Shown here: one piece after another, positions 56,473-64,000 of the stretch
How the letters are laid out: each line of letters opens with the position of its first letter
Position numbering within the stretch: position 1 is the stretch's first letter
DNA from: Tisiphia sp964030975
GTDB lineage: Bacteria; Pseudomonadota; Alphaproteobacteria; Rickettsiales; Rickettsiaceae
Length of the DNA: 64,000 nt
NCBI RefSeq assembly: GCF_964030975.1
Contig: NZ_CAXIQH010000001.1
Location: forward strand, 744,001-808,000
Reading direction: 5' to 3'
The notes under the pieces: model-generated
The model's input: only the letters and a program-made list of their open reading frames with translations
What the model was told of the DNA's origin: nothing
The model's database searches: none
Made by a program: the position numbers and the translations under genes

Positions 56473-59400
56473 TTAGCAGTACAAATCACATTTTAAAACT
56501 ACATCGCCAAGTAGATTTTTGGTAAATTCTTCATTTACCAGGTCATAATTACAAAAATCAGGCTCTTGCTGTATTCTGGCGATAAAATCTTGTCCCTGAG
56601 CAGCAACATTAACAATAGTCTTAATTTTCTCTAAAACCGCAACCTTAAAATTTTCATCATGACTTAGGCTGAATGCATGGTGATAATATTTTTTGGCTTG
56701 CTCAAATAAACATATAGACTCAAAATATTCAGCCTGTTTTAGCATTATATCAGGATTTCTTTTATCTTGTTCTAACCATGCTTTAAAACAGGCTTTTATC
56801 TCAAATTCATTATTAACTACTTTATAGCAGTCAATCGCCTTAGCATATTCACCCTTGTTTAAAAAAAACTGCCCGAGTTTCTCATATATCTTTGGTTGAT
56901 AGATATTGGCATCTATAGCTTTTGCATAGTAAACCAATGATGCTTCATTGGCACCATCCTTCTCAGCAATACTAGCTAAGCAACTATAGGCTATAGCCTT
57001 AAGATTCTTGCAGGCAGGAGAATCTTGGTAATTTTCCAGATATTCTATAGCTTTACTATAATAATCTGGGTCAGATTGGTTCTCATCAATAGGAAAACTA
57101 CTAACTTGATACTCAAGATTCTCTGTTACTTTAGTGTGGCAAGCTGTTATTAACTCGGCAATCTTTGCATGTTCAGGTAATTCAGCTTTACAGACAGTAG
57201 AGAAAAATTTCACATAGTCATATTGCTGCTGTAAGCAATAACCATAGTCTTGTATCTGATGCTTAAGCTGAGAATTATCAGACTCAGCATATTCAGCAAA
57301 AATATCCACTGCTATCTGCAAGATTGTTATGGCATCTGATATACTCTCTATTTGCTTATTAAGTACTTTCTGCAATCTTGATAATAATTCCAGTCCTAGA
57401 AAATATTCACCTTCACTATGTTGTTTCAGTTCGTTGTAATTAATTGATGAGGGTACCCAATCTTTGACAAGATTATAATTCTCGGAAAATGCATTGAGTG
57501 GATTGACATTTGAACACTGAGTTGCATTACCAATAGCTTTAACTATCACCTCTAATAGTTGATTAAAATTACTACTAGCAGTATTTAACAGATGAGATGA
57601 ACACTCCATAGCTTTCTTTGAAATAGTTATATTGACCATCTCATCTTTAACGTCAGAATATTTGGATGACTCTTCTATTGCCGCAAGTAAGTCAGGTACA
57701 ACTAACTCACCTTCTGTAGTTGGTTTATAGAATAGATGTATTGAGCAATTATTAATCAGTGCCTTGTGTTCATCTGTTGCCCTTTGATTATCTGTTAATA
57801 TTTTATCTATAGAGTTTTTAATATTATCCATATTTTTGTTTGGTGGGACATGGGTAAATATTAAAGATATGCTGCCCTCTATAGACCCAATATCCTTAAA
57901 ACTTTTTATAAAATTAGATAGTGTTTCAAGGAAATCATTACCTCTTTTACTCCTTAAATCCGATTCATTTACCACCAACACAAATTTTAGCTGCTCTGTA
58001 GTTTCAAAGAGCCTTTTAATATAGAATCTGTTAACGATTTCTAGAACAAGCTCAGTATCATTAAAGCCAGGACAATCCCAAATGGTTGTACCTTTAGCAA
58101 CACATTTATTAGGAATCTTAGTCTCGGAAGCCATTTTATGACCAATGACAATATCAGCAAGTGGTTGCATCGCGTCAATAACAAATTCTTTAATTTCATC
58201 ATCAAAAATCGCCTGCAACTTTCTTCCAGCAAGGGCGTGAGTGAGTGTACTCTTGCCACTCCCAGTATCACCAACCACCAGCACCCCTTTCTCGACATGT
58301 TCTTGCAGGCGGTCGTTACCATCTCGGATTAGATTTGATACTTGTCTGATAGTAGCTTGGTCATCCTTATCAAACTGATCATCTCCACCCTCTACCTCAA
58401 ATAATTTCACAACCGGTATATTTGGTATATATTCTTTCACTTTTGCCTCCTCTAGTACTTTTAATTTATTAGTCTCCTCTTGTTCTTTAAGCTTTGCCTC
58501 TTGCTCAAGTCTTTCAGCCTCTTGTCTGGCTTTTTCAGCTGCCTCTGCTTGTTGTTGCTGTTTTAGCTTGGCAGCCTCTTGTCTGGCTTTATTAGCAAAA
58601 TCTCTATTAATATTTAGGGCTGTTGCTATCTCCTTCATTATAACATCTCCTATCTGGTTTCCAGAAAGGTCAAGATGAGTAATATAGGGATTAATCTTTA
58701 GGAGGTCTGCTAGACCTTTCGCTCCTGCATCTCCTATCTGGTTATAATCAAGTCTAAGAGTAGTAATAGATTGATTATCCTTTAAGCCTTCTGCTAGACC
58801 TTTCGCTCCTGCATCTCCTATCTGGTTATACCGAAGGTCAAGAGTAGTAATAGATTGATTATCCTTTAAGCCTTCTGCTAGACCTTTCGCTCCTGCATCT
58901 CCTATCTGGTTAGAATTAAGGTAAAGAGTAGTAATAGATTTATTATCCTTTAAGTCTTCTGCTAAATCTTTCGCTCCAGCATCTCCTATCTGGTTATACC
59001 GAAGGTCAAGAGTAGTAATAGATTTATTATCCTTTAAGCCTTCTGCTAGACCTTTCGCTCCTGCCTCTCCTATCTTGTTATTATTAAGGTAAAGAGTAGT
59101 AATAGATTTATTATCCTTTAAGCCTTCTGCTAGACCTTTCGCTCCTACATCTCCTATCTGGTTATTTTGAAGGTCAAGAGTAGTAATAGATTGATTATCC
59201 TTTAAGGCTTCTGCTAGACCTTTCGCTCCTGCATCTCCTATCTGGTTACCCCAAAAGTAAAGCATAGTAATAGATTTATTATCCTTTAAGAGGTTTGCTA
59301 GTTCTTTTACTTCCGCATTTCCTATCTGCTTACTACTCAGGTCAAGGGTAGTAATAGAGTTGTTTTTTATTTGTTGTATAATAGTTTGTTCTAATGGCAT
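56473..59400 (-). CDS. LRR-coiled coil-GTPase-TPR protein (NLR-like arrangement)
   Basis: This 975-residue protein starts at ATG 59400 after GAGAGGAAAAA. Residues ~15-265 are eight 28-residue leucine-rich repeats of the ribonuclease-inhibitor type (consensus GDAGAKGLAEGLKDN, SITTLDLRYNQI), plus caps. ~270-330 is an Ala/Glu/Gln/Lys coiled coil. ~370-560 is a P-loop GTPase: GVLVVGDTGSGKSTL (G1), WDCPGFNDT (G3), VLVVNESDLRSKRG (G4), like AIG1/septin-type GTPases. ~560-780 is helical, and ~790-940 has TPR-like repeats (YYAKAIDANIYQPKIYEKLG, GEYAKAIDCYKVV). No signal peptide or membrane segment. The frame is intact. The role is unknown: it could be a host-directed effector or a defence/sensor protein. 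Confidence 0.82.
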   Translation of the reverse strand: MPLEQTIIQQIKNNSITTLDLSSKQIGNAEVKELANLLKDNKSITMLYFWGNQIGDAGAKGLAEALKDNQSITTLDLQNNQIGDVGAKGLAEGLKDNKSITTLYLNNNKIGEAGAKGLAEGLKDNKSITTLDLRYNQIGDAGAKDLAEDLKDNKSITTLYLNSNQIGDAGAKGLAEGLKDNQSITTLDLRYNQIGDAGAKGLAEGLKDNQSITTLRLDYNQIGDAGAKGLADLLKINPYITHLDLSGNQIGDVIMKEIATALNINRDFANKARQEAAKLKQQQQAEAAEKARQEAERLEQEAKLKEQEETNKLKVLEEAKVKEYIPNIPVVKLFEVEGGDDQFDKDDQATIRQVSNLIRDGNDRLQEHVEKGVLVVGDTGSGKSTLTHALAGRKLQAIFDDEIKEFVIDAMQPLADIVIGHKMASETKIPNKCVAKGTTIWDCPGFNDTELVLEIVNRFYIKRLFETTEQLKFVLVVNESDLRSKRGNDFLETLSNFIKSFKDIGSIEGSISLIFTHVPPNKNMDNIKNSIDKILTDNQRATDEHKALINNCSIHLFYKPTTEGELVVPDLLAAIEESSKYSDVKDEMVNITISKKAMECSSHLLNTASSNFNQLLEVIVKAIGNATQCSNVNPLNAFSENYNLVKDWVPSSINYNELKQHSEGEYFLGLELLSRLQKVLNKQIESISDAITILQIAVDIFAEYAESDNSQLKHQIQDYGYCLQQQYDYVKFFSTVCKAELPEHAKIAELITACHTKVTENLEYQVSSFPIDENQSDPDYYSKAIEYLENYQDSPACKNLKAIAYSCLASIAEKDGANEASLVYYAKAIDANIYQPKIYEKLGQFFLNKGEYAKAIDCYKVVNNEFEIKACFKAWLEQDKRNPDIMLKQAEYFESICLFEQAKKYYHHAFSLSHDENFKVAVLEKIKTIVNVAAQGQDFIARIQQEPDFCNYDLVNEEFTKNLLGDVVLKCDLYC
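58620..59350 (-). repeat. 84-bp coding tandem repeats of the LRR region
   Basis: Eight tandem units of 84 bp, several nearly identical at DNA level (for example those around 58730, 58815 and 59125). Such identity invites expansion and contraction by recombination, so repeat number probably varies among strains. Confidence 0.85.
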
Positions 59401-60001
59401 TTTTTCCTCTCTTTTATTTCGGTCAAAAGTGATCAGTATTTATTAGTTATCAATGAAGTACTGTTATTTCATATGTATCGTTGGCATTAACCTAGTCTTT
59501 TAGGTCATATGGCTAACCCGATTATCATTTATTCATAGTAATCTAATGAATGTGGATTGCTTCGACCACTACGTGGTCTCGCAATGACGTTGGGGACTAA
59601 AAACCGTCATTGCGAGGAGCTGCTTTAGTAGCGACGAAGTAATCCATTTTTATGTCATACCTGCGAAGGCAGGTATCTTAGATTCCCGCCTACGCGGGAA
59701 TGACATAGGAGTCCACGGAAATGACAACTTACATTGCTTCGTCGCCCTACTAAATTGTCTCCTCGCAATGACTTTTTTTAGACTTACACGATTCTTCATT
59801 ACTATAAATAAATTTTAATAACTTTATTATTAAAATTATATAGTATTAAAATATTTTAATATGTAAAGTATTTTTGCAAAAAATTTGTGGGAATATAAAA
59901 TTTAGTGGCAATTATGCAATGATTACATAATTAGTTGTGGATTGTAACTAGCTGTTGTTAAAAGAGCGGTTTTATAATTGAAACTATAAAGTTCATATAG
60001 C
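59401..60001. other. Gene-free region with GC-rich palindromic repeats
   Basis: 59550-59770 contains CATTGCGAG/CTCGCAATG and GATTGCTTCG repeats and a hairpin pair GAAGGCAGGTATC and CCCGCCTACGCGGGAAT, similar to the cores of the other palindromic families. The rest is AT-rich with no gene. Confidence 0.5.
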
Positions 60002-60141
60002 TATAGTGAAACCTATTGAATTAGGTGATACAAACTTTGTGTCATACCTGCGAAAGCAGGCATCTAGATTCCCGCCTTCGCGGGAATGACATCTTACAAT
60101 CGTTATGTTCTTTATCACCTAATCCTATGAGCATAACTATA
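60002..60141. mobile_element. MITE-A copy beside an IS21 end
   Basis: Full length, TATAGTGAAACC to GCATAACTATA. It sits at a TA that corresponds to TTTATATAATAG in IS21, and IS21 sequence follows. Confidence 0.87.
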
Positions 60142-60251
60142 TATAAATTAAAAATTACCAATGATTTTAGGGAATTTTATCTGAATTTTAACCAAAATTA
60201 ACTAATTTTTTTTGTGGTCAAGGGGGGGGCAATAGATGATTACAATTTACA
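60142..60251. mobile_element. IS21 terminal remnant
   Basis: Inverse of the left 120 bp of the IS21 at 14221 (GATTTTAGGGAATTTTATC ... AATAGATGATTACAATTTACA), ending with the terminal repeat at 60251. Confidence 0.8.
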
Positions 60252-60780
60252 TGCTAGATTCCTGCTTCCGCAGGTATGACAACAGTTTTAGTACCATTCC
60301 CGCACTCCCGTCATTCTTAGCAACGGCGGGAAGCTAGATAGTCGCTCCGTCAAAAAGGCTGTAGGTATTAGAGGTAATACATGTTTGCGGTTAAAAATCA
60401 CATCAAAATCCATAAGATTTTTACCCTATTTTGTCAAAAACCTTATGGATTTACAAAGTTTTTATAACCTAATCACAGTACCAAGATTGTCATCCCTACG
60501 AAAGCAGGGATCTAAAATAGTGGACAAAAAGCCCTGAGATATTATAGATTCCTGCCTACGCAGGAATAACATCCTTTTTGTTTAAACATAGCAGATGTTG
60601 TATCTTTAGACTTTTGACGGGGGAACTATATATGGTCTTGGCTATATTTTCGCTAGCAGGAAGATATCTAGCAGGCGTGTTATTAGGCAAATGAAGATGC
60701 ATATTCTCATCAATTTGTAAAGAGAATGTACCAGAAATATGTTCTAATAACCATAATGTCTCAAATTTAGAATTATATCA
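60252..60780. other. Repeat debris, IS5 end scrap and a gene fragment
   Basis: 60255-60590 holds several imperfect hairpins (TTCCTGCTTCCGCAGG, CCCTACGAAAGCAGGG and others). At 60606-60624 TAGACTTTTGACGGGGG matches the right IS5 end. Downstream of rpmA on the minus strand (60774-60627) an open stretch reads FETLWLLEHISGTFSLQIDEN, then HLHLPNNTPARYLPAS, and is cut by the IS5 scrap. It is the remnant of an unrecognised gene with no start. Confidence 0.45.
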
Positions 60781-61026
60781 TCACACAACACTGACTATTT
60801 TATGACCTCTCTTACTAGAGAATTCTACTTTACCTGTAATCAAAGCAAATAACGTATGGTCTCTTCCAAGGCCAACATTTTCACCTGGATAAATTTTAGT
60901 ACCACGTTGTCTAACAATTATATTACCTGGTATGACAGAGTGTCCATCAGATTTTTTAGTACCTAATCTACGACCGGCTGAGTCTCTACCGTTTCTAGAA
61001 CTACCACCAGCTTTTTTGGTTGCCAT
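60781..61026 (-). CDS. rpmA: Ribosomal protein bL27
   Basis: This 81-residue protein opens MATKKAGGSSRNGRDSAGRRLG with KKSDGHSVIPGNIIVRQRGTK, the highly conserved L27 sequence. Its N-terminus reaches the peptidyl transferase centre. The gene lies 24 bases after rplU in the usual order. Confidence 0.98.
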   Translation of the reverse strand: MATKKAGGSSRNGRDSAGRRLGTKKSDGHSVIPGNIIVRQRGTKIYPGENVGLGRDHTLFALITGKVEFSSKRGHKIVSVV

Positions 61027-61050
61027 CTAAATATCCTTAAATAAATTCCG

Positions 61051-61368
61051 TTATAGTTTAGTAATGTCTAATATTTTCAGTTCAGTTAATTCCTGCCTAT
61101 GACCATTCTTCCGACGATAATTCTGGCGACGTTTTTTCTTAAAGATAATAACCTTACTATCTTTAAATTGGTTAGTAATTTCAGCTGTAACAAGAGCCCC
61201 TTGAACCATTGGCGTACCGATAAAAGATGGCTTCGAATCTTCACCAATCATTAATACCTGATCAAGTTGAATTTTTGCTCCTCTATCACCATCAATTTTT
61301 TCTATTTTGATGACACTGTTTTTGCCGACTTTATACTGTTTTCCGCCTGCTTTGACGATTGCGAACAT
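61051..61368 (-). CDS. rplU: Ribosomal protein bL21
   Basis: This 105-residue protein starts MFAIVKAGGKQYKV, has KVIIFKKKRRQNYRRKNGHRQ near the end, and binds 23S rRNA in the large subunit. It is first in the rplU-rpmA operon. Confidence 0.97.
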   Translation of the reverse strand: MFAIVKAGGKQYKVGKNSVIKIEKIDGDRGAKIQLDQVLMIGEDSKPSFIGTPMVQGALVTAEITNQFKDSKVIIFKKKRRQNYRRKNGHRQELTELKILDITKL

Positions 61369-61546
61369 GAAAAATATCCTAAACTAAAATTTAAATAAAT
61401 TAAGTCCTTAAACAAAACTAAGTCGGCATTATATTACTCCCATCTATTTTAGTCAATGGGAAATCGCAAATAATGTCAATAACATTCTAAAATGATCGAT
61501 TTTTGTAACAGTGAGCCAATATGCTTGTTATTCATTTTTTAATTAA

Positions 61547-63499
61547 TTAATAAAAACTCTTAGGATCGATATCTATTTTCAAATGACAAAAAGAAGGGAT
61601 TTTGATTAAACTTAACCATATTTGCAAGAATTTTTGTAGATTAAATTTCCTATCTACTATGATTAGGATACGGTAGCGAAATTTTCCTGCTAATTTAGAC
61701 ATTAATGCACTAGATGGCCCGAGTATTCGTGCCGAACTTTTTGGGGCAATGGCAACTAGATTTTTGGATATTTCAAACACTTTATGCTCATTTTTTCCAG
61801 ACAAAATTATCGATGCCATTTTGGTAAAAGGTGGCATATTCTCTGCTTGTCTTGTTTTAAGCTCATATTGTAAAAACTGATCTCCTCCATTTTTTATATA
61901 ACTAAATATAGCATTATCTGGATAATAAGTTTGCATTAATACTATACCTTTTTTATCTTCTCTTCCTGCCCTACCTCCAACTTGATGAAGTAACTGGTAA
62001 TTACGTTCACTTGATCGCAAATCTCCACTACCAACAGTTCCAAGATCAGCATCAATAACACCTACCAAGGTAAGATTGGGAAAGTGATAACCTTTAGTAA
62101 TCATCTGAGTACCAATCAAAATATCAATCTCTAAATGTTCCATCTTATGTAGTAATTCATGAATCATTTTAGGTTTCTGAGCATAATCTTTACTGATTAC
62201 GGCAATTTTACTATCAGGAAACAGATATCTTGTTTCTTCTTCAATTCTTTCAATTCCAGGACCACAGATAGTTAAAGAATCTTTTTCCAAACAATCTGGA
62301 CAAACAATATGAATCCTACTCTGGTAGCCACAATGGTGACATTCAAGTTTTTTACTAGATTTATGTACCACTAACCAAGCAGAACAAGAATTGCAAGTAA
62401 AACGATAACCACAAAGCTTGCATAGCATTAATGGGGCATATCCCCTACGATTTAAAAATAATAGCACTTGCTCTTTGCTTGCCAGCTTTTCGCCAATTAA
62501 CGCTATTAACTTTGTAGATAAGTAAGAATTTTTCGGTAATTTCTCCTTCTTCATATCTATTATTTGAATTTCTGGTAAAGTTGCTTCCTGATAACGACTT
62601 GACAATTCAATTAATTGATATTTACCTGTATTTACATTATAAATCGTTTCAATAGATGGGGTAGCTGAGCATAACACTATTTTTGTTGTAGATAGGCTTC
62701 CTCGTAATATTGCTACATCACGAGCATTGTATAATATACCTTCATCTTGCTTATAAGAACTATCATGCTCTTCATCAATAATAATTAATCCAAGACTATG
62801 ATATGGTAGAAACAAACTACTTCTAGCACCAATTATAACTTTGATTTCATTGTTCAGTAAACCTCTTAAAATCATCTTTTTTTGAGCTTTAGTAACCGTA
62901 GAGTTCCATATTACTGGATGAAAACCAAAGCGTTCTGTAAAACGATTTATAATTTGCTGACTTAAGGCAATTTCTGGTAACATTATCAATATTTGATTAC
63001 CTTGCCTTAAATATTCAGCTAATAAATGAAAATAGATTTCTGTTTTTCCTGATCCGGTTACTCCCTTAATAATTGATGGTTTATCAGATTGACTTAATAG
63101 AGAAAGTACGTTTTGTTGTTCTATTGAGAGGGATGGTAGAGTAAAATCTTTATTTAACTCTTGATGTTTTATTTTTATAGGTTGTTCAGCAATGTCAATT
63201 GGCAAAACCAACTTGGCAACTGAACCAAGTTCCACCATATAATAATTAGCAGCCCATTTAATTAGTGATAATATTTCATGATTAAGCCTAAATTCAAGTG
63301 GTACTTTCTGTTTAATAGATTTGATTTTGTTAGATTTTTCTGAAATATCAATATCTAATTGCCAAACTATACCTGTCAATTCCTTATTTCTAAAAGGAAC
63401 TACTACTAAGTCGCCCATAGCTAATTCTAGTTCATTTGGAATTAAATAATCCAATGGAAAAAGATTAGCTAATGGCAGTAATATTTTAGCAATTTGCAT
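61547..63499 (-). CDS. priA: Primosomal protein N' (replication restart helicase)
   Basis: The protein has 650 residues, like Rickettsia PriA and shorter than the ~730 of E. coli. Walker A GVTGSGKTEIY, DEEH box IIDEEHDSSYKQ, ATPSIET, and a two-zinc Cys cluster (CKLCGYRFTCNSCS, CHHCGY, CPDC) between helicase lobes. QMITKGYHFPNLTLVGVIDAD and QVGGRAGR are motifs V and VI. It reloads the replication machinery at stalled forks. The intact gene stands between rplU and hemJ. Confidence 0.96.
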   Translation of the reverse strand: MQIAKILLPLANLFPLDYLIPNELELAMGDLVVVPFRNKELTGIVWQLDIDISEKSNKIKSIKQKVPLEFRLNHEILSLIKWAANYYMVELGSVAKLVLPIDIAEQPIKIKHQELNKDFTLPSLSIEQQNVLSLLSQSDKPSIIKGVTGSGKTEIYFHLLAEYLRQGNQILIMLPEIALSQQIINRFTERFGFHPVIWNSTVTKAQKKMILRGLLNNEIKVIIGARSSLFLPYHSLGLIIIDEEHDSSYKQDEGILYNARDVAILRGSLSTTKIVLCSATPSIETIYNVNTGKYQLIELSSRYQEATLPEIQIIDMKKEKLPKNSYLSTKLIALIGEKLASKEQVLLFLNRRGYAPLMLCKLCGYRFTCNSCSAWLVVHKSSKKLECHHCGYQSRIHIVCPDCLEKDSLTICGPGIERIEEETRYLFPDSKIAVISKDYAQKPKMIHELLHKMEHLEIDILIGTQMITKGYHFPNLTLVGVIDADLGTVGSGDLRSSERNYQLLHQVGGRAGREDKKGIVLMQTYYPDNAIFSYIKNGGDQFLQYELKTRQAENMPPFTKMASIILSGKNEHKVFEISKNLVAIAPKSSARILGPSSALMSKLAGKFRYRILIIVDRKFNLQKFLQIWLSLIKIPSFCHLKIDIDPKSFY

Positions 63500-63578
63500 T
63501 AAAATTTATTTTCGTACCATTTTATCATATTAACTATACACTAATTTTTCAATGCACTAATAAGTAATTACATTAAAA

Positions 63579-64000
63579 TTAATCAAATGGTTTAACAATA
63601 ACCATAATAACAGCTGTTATCATAAATAATGCTGGTACTTCATTGATAATACGATAAAATTTCTCAGAATGATCGTTTTTTCCATCAACAAAATTCTTTC
63701 GCCATCTAGCTAATAAACCATGAAAAATAGTTATACCTAAAACTGCTGTCATTTTTATATAAAACCATGTTCCTAAAGCTACTAACCCATATATATAACT
63801 ATTGATTATGCCTAAAGTATAGGTGGTTATCATAGCAGGATTCATGATTATTCTGAGTAACCTACTTTCCATTAATTGAAACATTTTATCAGTTTCACTA
63901 CCTACTATAACTTTAGAATGGTAGACATATAATCTTGGTAAGTATAATAGACCTACCATCCAAGAAATTGCTGATATAAGATGAAATGCTTTAAACCATA
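63579..64000 (-). CDS. hemJ: Protoporphyrinogen oxidase HemJ (5' end outside window)
   Basis: The frame is open to the window edge. The visible N-terminal part FKAFHLISAISWMVGLLYLPRLYVYH is the HemJ signature; the His of FH is in the conserved heme-related first helix. Three further membrane helices and a KFYRIINEVP motif follow. HemJ oxidises protoporphyrinogen IX in the inner membrane and replaces HemG/HemY in alphaproteobacteria. The Met at 63959 is internal, not the start. Confidence 0.93.
   Translation of the reverse strand, partial: WFKAFHLISAISWMVGLLYLPRLYVYHSKVIVGSETDKMFQLMESRLLRIIMNPAMITTYTLGIINSYIYGLVALGTWFYIKMTAVLGITIFHGLLARWRKNFVDGKNDHSEKFYRIINEVPALFMITAVIMVIVKPFD

Noticed and set aside
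58620..59350. Regular repeats that could suggest a CRISPR array
   Set aside because: The 84-bp units encode leucine-rich repeats in frame, with no unique spacers. No cas genes are present and no other array-like pattern was seen in the window.

Overview
This AT-rich window comes from the chromosome of a member of the Rickettsiaceae, most likely a close relative of Rickettsia such as a Megaira-type protist or algal endosymbiont. The 16S rRNA gene (about 35546-37049) is close to Rickettsia across its conserved and many variable stretches but not identical, and it stands alone with no 23S gene behind it, as is usual for this family. The host genes fit an obligate intracellular bacterium: a biotin ECF transporter (bioY-bioM-bioN), groES-groEL behind a heat-shock-like promoter, folD, a thioredoxin-reductase-like ferredoxin-NADP reductase, an MrpF-like protein with a ubiquinone hydroxylase, rpiB, an NlpD-like lipoprotein, AsmA, an ABC exporter, rplU-rpmA, priA and hemJ. 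Genus assignment is inference; no database was searched.

Layout. 1-3.3 kb: a cut-off chloramphenicol-phosphotransferase-like gene, IS21 debris and the biotin transporter. 3.3-8.3 kb: an accessory island with IS scraps, a frameshifted integrase, an MNT-HEPN gene broken by a MITE, a BrnT/BrnA-like toxin-antitoxin pair and a DnaA_N-like fragment. 8.3-21.1 kb: a nested set of mobile elements. A group II intron sits in an ankyrin gene; its reverse-transcriptase ORF is split by a RIT (recombinase-in-trio) element that itself carries an IS21, then by an IS5-family element, and is finally cut off by an IS66-family element that carries nested palindromic elements. 21.3-35.3 kb: mostly intact housekeeping genes separated by palindromic repeats. 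35.4-37.2 kb: rrs with a promoter and a processing stem. 37.2-46.1 kb: an IS graveyard (IS3, IS110, IS630, two IS66 copies, ISAs1). 46.1-53.3 kb: a decayed short-tailed-phage head module (capsid, scaffold, Bbp19-like, portal, large and small terminase), all on the minus strand. 54-59.4 kb: a plasmid- or phage-type replication initiator with a DnaA_N-like C-terminus, a small divergent ORF, and a 975-residue LRR-coiled coil-GTPase-TPR protein. 60-64 kb: repeats, then rpmA-rplU, priA and hemJ.

The most striking feature is the number and variety of short non-autonomous elements. At least six families can be told apart by their ends and target duplications: MITE-A (about 140 bp, TA target, 12 copies), MITE-B (IS630 ends), a palindrome with 9-bp target duplications, a 174-bp element with an 8-bp duplication, and two more TA-flanked palindromic families (MITE-D, MITE-E). 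Several MITE-A copies sit inside genes, and removing the element plus one TA restores the reading frame exactly. Long poly-A runs mark the frame breaks in IS66 tnpC, IS630, IS3 and the replication initiator, which suggests -1 frameshifting or slippage. The best candidate for a little-described protein is the LRR-GTPase-TPR protein at 56473-59400, whose parts resemble a eukaryotic-type or NLR-like sensor/effector.
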